Both the position numbers and the translations under genes were made by a program. From JAPHTQ01 sp050288165 (GTDB taxonomy: Bacteria > Pseudomonadota > Gammaproteobacteria > Thiohalomonadales > Thiohalomonadaceae): 64,000 bases of DNA. Under the pieces are notes generated by a model, which worked only from the letters and a program-made list of their open reading frames with translations, searched no databases and had not been told where the DNA came from. Position 1 is the first letter of the stretch. Each line of letters begins with the position of its first letter. This document shows positions 8,438 to 16,079 of the stretch, piece after piece. Location of the stretch: the NCBI GenBank assembly GCA_050288165.1, contig JBNKDG010000002.1, forward strand, positions 1-64,000, in the 5' to 3' direction.

Positions 8438-9007
8438 TTAGTTGCTTAACTGCTTCTTCCAGTATTCCGCTTGCTGCGGGTCTTTCTTGAGTCCCAACTG
8501 CCCGTCTTCATAGACGCGGATTAGCGCCTTCACCGCATCCTGATTGCCCTGTGCCGCGGATGCCTGCCAAAGTTCCAGCGCCTTGTTCACATCCTGTCCG
8601 ACCCAGATACCATAGGCATAAAGGATGCCGAGGTTGTATTGCGCGGGGGCGTGATTCTGCGCTGCGGCTTTTTCCCACCACTGAAATGCATCCTTGTTGC
8701 TACGGAAGACGGTGGTGCCCTGGTAGTACATCAGGCCCAGATTGTATTGCGCATCGGCCTGGCCCTGTTTTGCGGCGGCCATGAAGAGTTGGCGTGCGGT
8801 GCGACTGTTCTTCTCTACACCGAGTCCGTTCATGTAGAGCAGGCCGACGTTGTACTGGGCATCGGCATTGCCTTCTTCGGCTAGCGGTTTCCAGATGTTG
8901 AAGGCTTTGGCGTAGTTACCTTCGCGGAAAGCGGTAAAGCCATCTTCGAGAGGCCCGGCGAGGGCGAGCAGGGGGAAAAGAAGTAGAAACGTGAGTAGTT
9001 TGCGCAT
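8438..9007 (-). CDS. Exported Sel1-repeat protein
   Basis: 189 residues beginning with a signal peptide (MRKLLTFLLLFPLLALA). About four Sel1-type TPR repeats follow, seen as repeated AQYNLGLMY- and KAAAQ-like helix pairs. Sel1 proteins are periplasmic scaffolds with varied roles. It starts 36 bases after argF on the same strand and may be co-transcribed, though no functional link to arginine synthesis is evident. Confidence 0.85.
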   Translation of the reverse strand: MRKLLTFLLLFPLLALAGPLEDGFTAFREGNYAKAFNIWKPLAEEGNADAQYNVGLLYMNGLGVEKNSRTARQLFMAAAKQGQADAQYNLGLMYYQGTTVFRSNKDAFQWWEKAAAQNHAPAQYNLGILYAYGIWVGQDVNKALELWQASAAQGNQDAVKALIRVYEDGQLGLKKDPQQAEYWKKQLSN

Positions 9008-9043
9008 AGTGCTTTTGTAGCAGTTAGCCCACGCTTTGTGAAG

Positions 9044-9961
9044 CTATACCGGCGTGTAGCCCATGAGGAATTCCATCAACGCCTTTTGCGCATGGAGGCG
9101 GTTTTCCGCCTGATCCCAGACGACGCTCTGCTGGCCGTCAATGACCGAGGCGCTGACCTCTTCACCGCGGTGGGCAGGCAGGCAGTGCATAAAGATCGCA
9201 TCGCTGTTGGCCCTGGCCATTACCGCATCGGTGACTTCATAGGCAGCGAATGCCTTTTCGCGAACGGCCTGTTCCTCTTCCTGGCCCATGCTGGCCCAGA
9301 CGTCGGTGGTGACCATGTCCGCACCTGAGGCAGCCTCTTCGGCATCGCGCATGATACGCACGGTATCCCCGGCGGCGGCCAGCACCAGAGAAGGATCGGG
9401 TTCATAACCTTCCGGGCAGGCGATGTTCAGTTTGAAGCCGAACTGGCGCGCTGCGTTGATGTAGGAGTGGCACATGTTGTTGCCATCGCCGATCCAGGCC
9501 ACGGTCTTGCCCGCGATATCGCCGCGATGCTCGACATAGGTCTGCACATCGGCCAGCAACTGGCAGGGGTGATACATGTCGGTAAGGGCGTTGATCACCG
9601 GCACACGTGAATGCGCAGCAAAGGTCTCCAGCTTCTCATGCTCGTAGGTACGGATCATGATGATATCGACCATGCGTGACAGCACCCGCGCGGTATCTTC
9701 AATCGGCTCACCGCGACCAAGTTGGGTGTCACGTGGCGACAAGAAGATCGCATGGCCGCCAAACTGAGCCATGCCCGCCTCGAAGGAGACGCGGGTACGG
9801 GTGGAGGATTTCTCAAACACCATCCCCAGCACCTTGTCGCGCATCGGTGTGTAGCTTTCGCCGCGTTTCTGCATCGCCTTCAGTTCGATGGCGCGCTGAA
9901 TCAGCCGCTGTAGTTCGGTGGGGGTGAGATCGAGCAGGGTAAGAAAGTGCCGTGTCGCCAT
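9044..9961 (-). CDS. argF: Ornithine carbamoyltransferase
   Basis: 305 residues, normal length. The carbamoyl-phosphate loop STRTR is at residues 53-57, followed by HPCQLLADVQT and the ornithine-side motif HCLPAHRGEE. It makes citrulline from ornithine and carbamoyl phosphate in the arginine pathway. It begins 15 bases after argD and is probably in one operon with it. argG, the next enzyme, is at the right end of this window. Confidence 0.97.
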   Translation of the reverse strand: MATRHFLTLLDLTPTELQRLIQRAIELKAMQKRGESYTPMRDKVLGMVFEKSSTRTRVSFEAGMAQFGGHAIFLSPRDTQLGRGEPIEDTARVLSRMVDIIMIRTYEHEKLETFAAHSRVPVINALTDMYHPCQLLADVQTYVEHRGDIAGKTVAWIGDGNNMCHSYINAARQFGFKLNIACPEGYEPDPSLVLAAAGDTVRIMRDAEEAASGADMVTTDVWASMGQEEEQAVREKAFAAYEVTDAVMARANSDAIFMHCLPAHRGEEVSASVIDGQQSVVWDQAENRLHAQKALMEFLMGYTPV

Positions 9962-9976
9962 GGATGCGTCCCCGGA

Positions 9977-11161
9977 TTACTGACCCGACTGGGCAATAAA
10001 TTCGTGCACCAGTTCTGTGACGAGTTGCACCAGTGTGTCGGCCTCTTCGTCGCTCATCACCAGCGGCGGCAGCAGGCGGATGGTGTTGCCCGCAGTGACG
10101 TTGATCAGGACGCCACGTGCCAGACCCATCGCGACCAGTTCGGCGCAGGGACGATCCAGCTCGATGCCGATCAACAGGCCGAGACCACGGATATCCTTGA
10201 CGTAATCCTGTTCGCCCAGCGCCAGTTCAAAGGCGGTGAGCAGGCGCAGACCGAGTTCTTCGGCACGCGGTACCAGTTCCTCTTTTTCCAGCGTATCGAT
10301 CACCGCCAGCGCTGCGGAGCAGGCCAGTGGATTGCCGCCGAAGGTGGTGCCGTGGTTGCCGGGCTGGAACAGTTCCGCCGCTGCGCCACGGGCCAGACAG
10401 GCACCGATGGGCATACCGTTGCCGAGGCCCTTGGCCAGGGACATTACGTCGGGATAAAAATCTTCATGCTGGTAGGCAAACATGCGACCACTACGGCCCA
10501 TGCCGGTCTGGATCTCATCCAGCATCAACAGCCAGCCGTGTTTGTCGCAGATGACGCGCAGGGCGCTGAGATATTTGTCCTGCGGTACGTTCACGCCGCC
10601 TTCGCCCTGTACCGGTTCAACCAGTACCGCGACCACGGAAGGATTGTTTCTGGCAACGGTTTCCACCGCTTCCAGATCGTTGTACGGCACACGCAGGAAA
10701 CCGGTCACCAGCGGCTCGAAACCGGCCTGAACCTTGCGGTTGCCGGTGGCGCTGAGGGTGGCCATGGTGCGACCGTGGAAACTGTTTTCCATGACGATGA
10801 TGGTCGGGGTGTCGATGCCCTTTTTGTGACCGTAGAGACGTGCCAGTTTGATCGCCGCTTCGTTGGCTTCTGCACCGGAGTTGCAGAAGAAGGCGCGATC
10901 CATGCCGGAAATAGCCGTCAGGCGATCGGCCAGAATCTGTTGATTGGCGATGCCATAGAGGTTGGAGGTGTGCACAAGGGTGCCCGCCTGTTCGCAGAGC
11001 GCGGCGGTGACTGCAGGATGGGCGTGACCGAGATTGCAGACGGCAATACCGCTGACTGCATCCAGATACTGCTTTCCTTCGTTGTCCCACACCCAGCAAC
11101 CTGAGCCTTTGGCAAAGGTGACGGGCTGGCGTGCATAGGTCGTCATCAATGTATTCGACAT
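9977..11161 (-). CDS. argD: Acetylornithine aminotransferase
   Basis: 394-residue class-III PLP aminotransferase. Visible are NSGAEANEAAIKLAR (PLP phosphate contact), LMLDEIQTGMGRSG (Asp binding the pyridine N) and SLAKGLGNGMPIG with the Schiff-base lysine. It converts N-acetylglutamate semialdehyde to N-acetylornithine, and in many bacteria also serves in lysine synthesis. No clear Shine-Dalgarno precedes ATG 11161 or the alternative Met6. Only 36 bases separate the start from a terminator-like hairpin, so the promoter may lie upstream of that hairpin. Confidence 0.96.
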   Translation of the reverse strand: MSNTLMTTYARQPVTFAKGSGCWVWDNEGKQYLDAVSGIAVCNLGHAHPAVTAALCEQAGTLVHTSNLYGIANQQILADRLTAISGMDRAFFCNSGAEANEAAIKLARLYGHKKGIDTPTIIVMENSFHGRTMATLSATGNRKVQAGFEPLVTGFLRVPYNDLEAVETVARNNPSVVAVLVEPVQGEGGVNVPQDKYLSALRVICDKHGWLLMLDEIQTGMGRSGRMFAYQHEDFYPDVMSLAKGLGNGMPIGACLARGAAAELFQPGNHGTTFGGNPLACSAALAVIDTLEKEELVPRAEELGLRLLTAFELALGEQDYVKDIRGLGLLIGIELDRPCAELVAMGLARGVLINVTAGNTIRLLPPLVMSDEEADTLVQLVTELVHEFIAQSGQ

Positions 11162-11197
11162 GGCGTGTTTATGGCTTTTTCTTTCATCCCGAAAATA

Positions 11198-11228
11198 AAA
11201 ATGGCAGTCCCAGTGAGACTGCCATTTT
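11198..11228. terminator. Bidirectional terminator-like hairpin upstream of argD
   Basis: Perfect 12-bp stem (11198-11209 and 11217-11228, aaaatggcagtc/gactgccatttt) with a 7-base loop. On the minus strand it is followed by tttttatttt, a textbook intrinsic terminator; on the plus strand by tttt. It sits between sodB and argD, so it may end sodB transcription or attenuate argD. Confidence 0.7.
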
Positions 11229-11260
11229 CACCAAACGACGGATTCTACCCCTGCTTAGCC

Positions 11261-11291
11261 CGTCAGGTAAATGCCTGAGAGGCCTTTTTTT
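11261..11291 (+). terminator. Hairpin with T-run reading on the plus strand
   Basis: TCAGG-taaatg-CCTGA, extended by flanking gcc/ggc pairs, followed by seven T (11285-11291). It is a plausible terminator on the plus strand, where no protein gene lies upstream. A short plus-strand RNA starting around 11200 is therefore conceivable but unproven. Confidence 0.35.
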
Positions 11292-11328
11292 AGGGTCTGT
11301 TAGCTCCAATTGGAGCTAACAGACCCTA
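11291..11328. repeat. 38-bp perfect palindrome beyond the sodB stop
   Basis: Two 19-base arms (tagggtctgttagctccaa and its complement) meet with no spacer around the centre AATT at 11309/11310. It lies 4 bases from the sodB stop, between sodB and argD. A seven-T run abuts it on the left of the plus strand, so sodB transcripts meet hairpin then A-run, the wrong polarity for a standard terminator. Confidence 0.85.
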
Positions 11329-11331
11329 GGT

Positions 11332-11916
11332 TTAAGCGCCGTAATTTTTGGCCGCAAACTCCCAGTTGACCAGATTCCAGAACGCCTCGACATATTTCGG
11401 GCGGGCGTTGCGGTAGTCGATGTAGTAGGCGTGTTCCCAGACATCGCAGGTCAGCAGCGGGGTCTTGCCCTCGGTCAGCGGGCAACCGGCGTTGGAGGTG
11501 TTGACGATGGCGACGGAGCCGTCAGCGTTCTTCACCAGCCAGGTCCAGCCAGAACCAAAGTTGGTGGCGGCGGAGGTGCTGAACTTCTCCTTGAACTCGG
11601 CAAAGGAACCGAAGGCCTTGTTGATCGCATCGGCCATGGCGCCACTCGGCTCGCCGCCGCCGTTGGGGCTGAGGCTGTTCCAGTAGAAGGTGTGGTTCCA
11701 GATCTGCGCCGCGTTGTTGAACACGCCACCGGCCGGAGCACTCTTGATGATCTCTTCCAGGCTCTTGCCCTCGAATTCGGTGCCGGGGACCAGGTTGTTC
11801 AGGTTGGTCACATAGGTGTTGTGGTGCTTGCCATGGTGGAACGAGAGGGTCTCGGCAGAGATGTGCGGTTCCAGGGCATTGCCTTCATAGGGGAGTGCAG
11901 GCAGTTCAAAGCTCAT
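11332..11916 (-). CDS. sodB: Iron superoxide dismutase
   Basis: 194 residues, the usual size. Metal ligands are visible as H27 (SFHHGKHH), the His in AAQIWNHTFYW, and the Asp/His of DVWEHAYY. The AAQIWNHTFYW form and the GSGWTWLV region favour the iron type over manganese. It converts superoxide to peroxide and oxygen in the cytoplasm. An AAGGAGTAAAAC leader gives a strong ribosome site. It stands alone, bounded by structured DNA on the argD side. Confidence 0.96.
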   Translation of the reverse strand: MSFELPALPYEGNALEPHISAETLSFHHGKHHNTYVTNLNNLVPGTEFEGKSLEEIIKSAPAGGVFNNAAQIWNHTFYWNSLSPNGGGEPSGAMADAINKAFGSFAEFKEKFSTSAATNFGSGWTWLVKNADGSVAIVNTSNAGCPLTEGKTPLLTCDVWEHAYYIDYRNARPKYVEAFWNLVNWEFAAKNYGA

Positions 11917-12104
11917 GTTTTACTCCTTGTTTTTCAAAGTGTTGAAGCCGTTCGGATAGTCGCAGAAAAAGTCATTGTCGGGCTGAAACAGTTGGAGCGC
12001 AGGCTTGCGTTCCAATAACCAACATATTTAGTAGAGATGAACGGTTTTCAAGTCCTGAGTATAGCCTGACTCTGAATGTGGTCTGTGATAGGTGGTAATG
12101 CAAG

Positions 12105-12125
12105 GTTGTCGGTTGTCGGTTGTCG
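12105..12125. repeat. Three tandem copies of a 7-bp unit
   Basis: gttgtcg three times in a row, just beyond the 3' end of msrQ in the sodB-msrQ gap. It may be a slippage-prone simple repeat; no function is evident. Confidence 0.8.
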
Positions 12126-12130
12126 GATGC

Positions 12131-12739
12131 TCAGTAGGTGTAGGAGCGATCACGAATGGAGTAGAACCAGCGTGCGGGGAGACGGGCCAGCATCAGCAGG
12201 ACAAAGATGAACAGATAGGTCACGCTCTCCATGTCAGCGACTTTCTGCATCATGAAAAAATGCAGGATCACGCCGGCAGTGATGAGGTAAACCAGCCGGT
12301 GCAGGCGCTGCCAGTATTTACCCAGGCGACGGAAGCTGAACTTGTTGGAGGTGGCGGCCAGCGGGATCAACAGGACGAAGCTGATCATGCCCACTGTGAT
12401 GAAAGGCCGTTTGATGATGTCGGCCCAGATATCCGGCCAATAGAAGAACTGATCCAGCGCGATGTAACTGATCAGATGTAGCGTGGCGTAGAAAAAGGCA
12501 TAGAGTCCCAGCATGCGCCGATAGGCCATCGGCCAGCTCCAGCCCATGGCGCGCCGTAGTGGTGTGGCGAGCAGGGTTAGTAACAGAAAGCGCAGTGCCC
12601 AGTCGCCCAGGCTACGGGTGACCGCTTCGATAGGATTGGCGCCGAGATTATCGGTAAAGACAGCAAAGATCAGCCACGCCAGCGGCAGTAGCGCGGCGAT
12701 AAATACTATCGGTTTGAGTTTTTTTGCTGCGTTTTTCAT
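12131..12739 (-). CDS. msrQ: Heme-binding membrane subunit MsrQ
   Basis: 202 residues from ATG 12739 (MKNAAKKLKP). The open frame runs further upstream but that part is msrP read out of frame. About six membrane helices with conserved histidines (ATLHLISY, RLHRLVYL, ILHFFM) match MsrQ/YedZ. MsrQ passes quinone or flavin-derived electrons to periplasmic MsrP, which repairs oxidised methionines. The start follows the msrP stop after one base, indicating coupled translation. Confidence 0.93.
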   Translation of the reverse strand: MKNAAKKLKPIVFIAALLPLAWLIFAVFTDNLGANPIEAVTRSLGDWALRFLLLTLLATPLRRAMGWSWPMAYRRMLGLYAFFYATLHLISYIALDQFFYWPDIWADIIKRPFITVGMISFVLLIPLAATSNKFSFRRLGKYWQRLHRLVYLITAGVILHFFMMQKVADMESVTYLFIFVLLMLARLPARWFYSIRDRSYTY

Positions 12740-12740
12740 C

Positions 12741-13688
12741 TTAAAAGAATTTCTGTAAATCCATGCCTTTGTAGAGCTGAGCGACCTGGTCCGCATAACC
12801 ATTGAACGGCAGTGTCTTGCGTTTGAGGAATTCACCAATACGCCGCTCCCGTTTCTGGCTCCAGCGCGGGTGGTCCACGGCCGGATTAACGTTGGAGTAG
12901 AAGCCGTACTCGCCGGGATTGGCCAGATGCCAGGTAGTCTCCGGCATGGTTTCGCGGAAGTTGATTTTGACGATCGACTTGATGCTTTTGAATCCATATT
13001 TCCACGGCACCACCAGACGCAGCGGTGCGCCGTTCTGGTTGGGCAGCTCCTTGCCGTAGAGGCCGACGGCAAGAATGGTCAGTGGGTGCATCGCCTCGTC
13101 CATGCGCAGCCCTTCCACGTAGGGCCAGTCCAGCACCGGCAGACGTTGGCCCGGCATTTCGTCGGGGCGGTAAAGGGTGGTGAACTCCACATACTTTGCC
13201 TTGCTGGTCGGCCTGAAGCGTTTCAGCAGATCGCCCAACGGAATGCCGACCCACGGGATCACCATCGACCACGCCTCGACACAACGCAATCGATAGATAC
13301 GCTCCTCAAAGGCGTGTGGTTTGAGAATGTCTTCCAGATCGAATTTTCCGGTGACCTCTGCTTCACCCTCAATGGTGACCGACCAGGGATCGGTGGTCAG
13401 GGTATGGGCGTTACGTGACGGCGCAGTTTTACTGGTGCCGAACTCGTAGTAGTTGTTGTAGGTGGTGATCTCTTCGTAGCTGTTCTGTTTTTCGTCTGTG
13501 CCAAAGGGGCCTTGCTTCAACGCGGTAAAACGCTGTCCTTCGATTGGTTTGGCCAGTGCACCTAACGGTGGCAGCAGTAGACTGCCCGCAGCAAACGCGG
13601 CCATGCCGAGAAAACGGCGGCGTTCTTTGTAGATCGCCTCCGGGGTGATCTCGGAAGAAAGGATGTCGCTGGATCTTTTGATAAGCAT
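12741..13688 (-). CDS. msrP: Periplasmic methionine sulfoxide reductase MsrP
   Basis: 315 residues from ATG 13688, chosen because GGGGGT lies about 5 bases upstream. A twin-arginine signal (ERRRFLGMAAFAAG) directs the folded molybdoenzyme across the membrane. The Mo-ligating cysteine is in YRLRCVEAWSMVIPW. The length and the YNNYYEFG and NGAPLRLVVPWKYGFKS motifs match MsrP/YedY. It reduces protein-bound methionine sulfoxide using electrons from MsrQ, and lies between a small unknown gene and msrQ in one operon. Confidence 0.95.
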   Translation of the reverse strand: MLIKRSSDILSSEITPEAIYKERRRFLGMAAFAAGSLLLPPLGALAKPIEGQRFTALKQGPFGTDEKQNSYEEITTYNNYYEFGTSKTAPSRNAHTLTTDPWSVTIEGEAEVTGKFDLEDILKPHAFEERIYRLRCVEAWSMVIPWVGIPLGDLLKRFRPTSKAKYVEFTTLYRPDEMPGQRLPVLDWPYVEGLRMDEAMHPLTILAVGLYGKELPNQNGAPLRLVVPWKYGFKSIKSIVKINFRETMPETTWHLANPGEYGFYSNVNPAVDHPRWSQKRERRIGEFLKRKTLPFNGYADQVAQLYKGMDLQKFF

Positions 13689-13690
13689 TT

Positions 13691-14056
13691 TTACCCCCTG
13701 GCGTAGCCAAACTCCCCCTGCCACTGACCATTGCGATAATCGATCTTCAGCCAGTGTGGAATGTAGCGTTCGCCGTTCTTAATCGGGAAATCGGTGAGCG
13801 GTGGTTCACTGCCTTCGTAGTCGAGGCCGCAATGCTTGGTCATCACCGGATGGAAACGTAGCGCCAGGTTATCGGTGACCAGCGTACCATCCGAACTGTT
13901 GCCCTCATGAAAACGCACCGCCTTGCGGATCAGGCAACTGAAATAGAGTTCCATTTCAGCCTGCAACGGCACCGTGCGTTGAGCCAGTGCCTTCTCCGCC
14001 GCATCGCTGAGGGAGAGGGCTATCTTGCGGTTTTGAAATGCGATTTCCCGGTTCAT
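13691..14056 (-). CDS. Unknown protein, first gene of the msrPQ operon
   Basis: About 121 residues from ATG 14056 (MNREIAFQNRK), preceded by AAGGTGAG. No signal peptide or membrane helix; a mixed soluble protein with a single-looking domain and two cysteines (SCLIRK, KHCGLDYEG). I do not recognise the family. It ends 2 bases before msrP, so it is almost certainly co-transcribed with msrP-msrQ, which suggests but does not show a link to MsrP maturation or oxidative damage. Confidence 0.75.
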   Translation of the reverse strand: MNREIAFQNRKIALSLSDAAEKALAQRTVPLQAEMELYFSCLIRKAVRFHEGNSSDGTLVTDNLALRFHPVMTKHCGLDYEGSEPPLTDFPIKNGERYIPHWLKIDYRNGQWQGEFGYARG

Positions 14057-14211
14057 GTCGCTCACCTTTTTCTGTCTCACTCGTTTAGTCGAAGTAAATC
14101 CTGATTCCTTACAGGTTGGCGCTATTTTTTTCGAAAGCAATGAATGCTGCATACCTTGTGTGGTTATTATCTTTGTCGTTATGTACTGCCGCTTTGTTAT
14201 GATGCCGAGTT

Positions 14212-15738
14212 ATGGACGCCATTGAACTAAGTTTATTTGCCAGTCGTATCGAAGCGGTGTGCGACGAAATGGGCGCAGCGCTGCGACGCAGCGCCTTTTC
14301 GCCCAATATCCGCGATCGACTCGACTTCTCCTGCGCCGTGTTCGACGCGGCGGGAGAGTTGTGTGCCCAGGCGGCGCATATCCCGGTGCACCTGGGCAGT
14401 ATGGCCTACGCGATGCGCGATATCGTCGGTCGTCTCGACTGGGCCGAGGGCGACATGGTGGTGCTTAACGATCCCTATCTGGGCGGTACCCACCTGCCAG
14501 ACGTTACCCTGATAGCACCTCTGTTTATCGACAACATACTCTGTGGTTTTGTTGCCAACCGTGCCCACCATGCGGACATCGGCGGCAACGCCCCCGGTTC
14601 CATGCCCATCTCGCGCACCCTCGAAGAAGAGGGGATCGTCATTCCGCCAACACGATTAGTGAGTGGTGGTGCGGTGGATCAGTGTGTGATGGCGCAGATC
14701 GGTGGCAGCAACCACGGTCTGCAGGGCGATTTCGCCGCACAGATGAGTGCCAACCGCAGCGGTCTGGCGCGGCTCGCCGAACTGGTGCGGGGGCTGGGAC
14801 GTGAACAGTACACCGAGGCGTTGCTGGAATTGAACGACTACGCCGAACGGCTGGCGCGTGCGGCGCTGGCTGATATTCCCGATGGCGAATACCGCTTTAC
14901 CGATTATCTGGATGATGACGGCCTGGGCAATGTCGATCTGGCCATCACTGCCGCGGTGCAGGTCATCAACGGTACCATTCATGTCGATTTCAGCGGCACC
15001 ACCCCGCAGACCGCGGGTAACGTCAATTGCCCTCTTCCAGTTGCGGCAGCGGCGGTCTTTTATGTCTTCCGTTGTCTGATGCCTACGCAGACCCCCGCCT
15101 GTGCCGGGGCCTTTCGTTCGATCACCCTTGATGCACCGTTGGGTAGCCTGCTTAATGCAGAACGTCCGGCGGCGGTGGCAGCGGGTAACGTGGAGACCTC
15201 GACCCGGGTGGTGGATGTGATCTGCGGCGCCCTGGCCCAGGCACTGCCCGAGGCGATCCCGGCGGCCAGCCACGGGTCGATGAACAATCTGGCGATGGGG
15301 GCTCGTGGTGAAGGCAAGTGGGACTATTATGAGACGATGGGCGGCGGCATGGGCGCGGGGCAAAACGGCGGTGCGTTATCAGCGCTACAAACCCACATGA
15401 CCAACACCCTCAACACGCCCATCGAGGTGCTGGAGATGAACTACCCGCTACGCCTGCGTCGCTATGCGGTGCGCCGAGGTTCCGGTGGTCAGGGGAAACG
15501 AAAGGGCGGTGACGGTCTGCTGCGCGAGTTTGAGTTTCTTGCTCCGGCTGAAGTCACGCTGTTGACCGAGCGTCGACGCCATGCACCCTGGGGTGTGGCG
15601 GGTGGCGGTGCGGGGGAGCCTGGTGAGAATCGCCTCAATGGCAAACTGCTGCCGGGAAAGACCAGTTTTACGGCGAATGCCGGTGATCGATTGAGTGTCG
15701 CCACTCCTGGCGGCGGAGCATGGGGAAACAGCGAATGA
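14212..15738 (+). CDS. Hydantoinase B/oxoprolinase-family protein (HyuB-like)
   Basis: 508 residues, matching the B subunit of N-methylhydantoinases and acetone/acetophenone carboxylase-type enzymes. Typical stretches are RDRLDFSCAVFDAAGEL, VLNDPYLGGTHLPD, RAHHADIGGNAPGSM and the C-terminal RRGSGGQGKRKGGDG. These enzymes normally work with an A subunit (HyuA) in ATP-dependent opening of cyclic amides such as 5-oxoproline. No HyuA is visible in the window, as the upstream neighbour is on the other strand. Its stop overlaps the next start as ATGA. Substrate unknown. Confidence 0.88.
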   Translation: MDAIELSLFASRIEAVCDEMGAALRRSAFSPNIRDRLDFSCAVFDAAGELCAQAAHIPVHLGSMAYAMRDIVGRLDWAEGDMVVLNDPYLGGTHLPDVTLIAPLFIDNILCGFVANRAHHADIGGNAPGSMPISRTLEEEGIVIPPTRLVSGGAVDQCVMAQIGGSNHGLQGDFAAQMSANRSGLARLAELVRGLGREQYTEALLELNDYAERLARAALADIPDGEYRFTDYLDDDGLGNVDLAITAAVQVINGTIHVDFSGTTPQTAGNVNCPLPVAAAAVFYVFRCLMPTQTPACAGAFRSITLDAPLGSLLNAERPAAVAAGNVETSTRVVDVICGALAQALPEAIPAASHGSMNNLAMGARGEGKWDYYETMGGGMGAGQNGGALSALQTHMTNTLNTPIEVLEMNYPLRLRRYAVRRGSGGQGKRKGGDGLLREFEFLAPAEVTLLTERRRHAPWGVAGGGAGEPGENRLNGKLLPGKTSFTANAGDRLSVATPGGGAWGNSE

Positions 15739-16067
15739 AACAGTTATGGATGGCAGTGTTGCTGGTGGGACTTTACGGCTGTGCCTCGGCGATCAGCAGC
15801 GGCTATGGGCAGGGCGGTCAGGATGCCAGCGGGCGCAGCTACGCCGCGGCGCGTGCAGACAACCTGATCAGCGCGGCGGTGACGGAACTGCTGGTGCAGG
15901 ACCCTGCGGTCAGGGCGATGGATATCGACGTCTCGACGGTTGATGGCGTGGTCACCCTGACCGGCTCGGTGGATAACAAGGCGATGTCCACCCGCGCCAG
16001 CCAACTTACCTCGCGGGTCGATGGGGTCGCGCAGGTGGTGAATAATCTGCGCATCATCAACCCCTAA
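15735..16067 (+). CDS. BON-domain lipoprotein
   Basis: 110 residues from ATG 15735 (MKQLWMAVLLVGLYGCAS), overlapping the hyuB stop as ATGA. The signal ends in LYGC, a loose lipobox, so the mature protein probably starts with a lipidated cysteine near residue 16. The rest is one BON domain (DVSTVDGVVTLTGSVDN, VDGVAQVVNNLRI), as in OsmY-type periplasmic proteins that bind membranes. Role unknown. Confidence 0.85.
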   Translation: MKQLWMAVLLVGLYGCASAISSGYGQGGQDASGRSYAAARADNLISAAVTELLVQDPAVRAMDIDVSTVDGVVTLTGSVDNKAMSTRASQLTSRVDGVAQVVNNLRIINP

Positions 16068-16079
16068 CGAGCAAAGTTT

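Noticed and set aside
11255..11290. Glycine-riboswitch-like string (ctctcaggca on the minus strand) upstream of argD
   Set aside because: Only the short CUCUCAGG-like segment matches; the rest of the aptamer core is missing and argD is not a usual target.
12740..13072. N-terminal extension of msrQ into msrP
   Set aside because: The extra ~110 residues are msrP read in another frame; the ATG at 12739 gives the normal MsrQ length.
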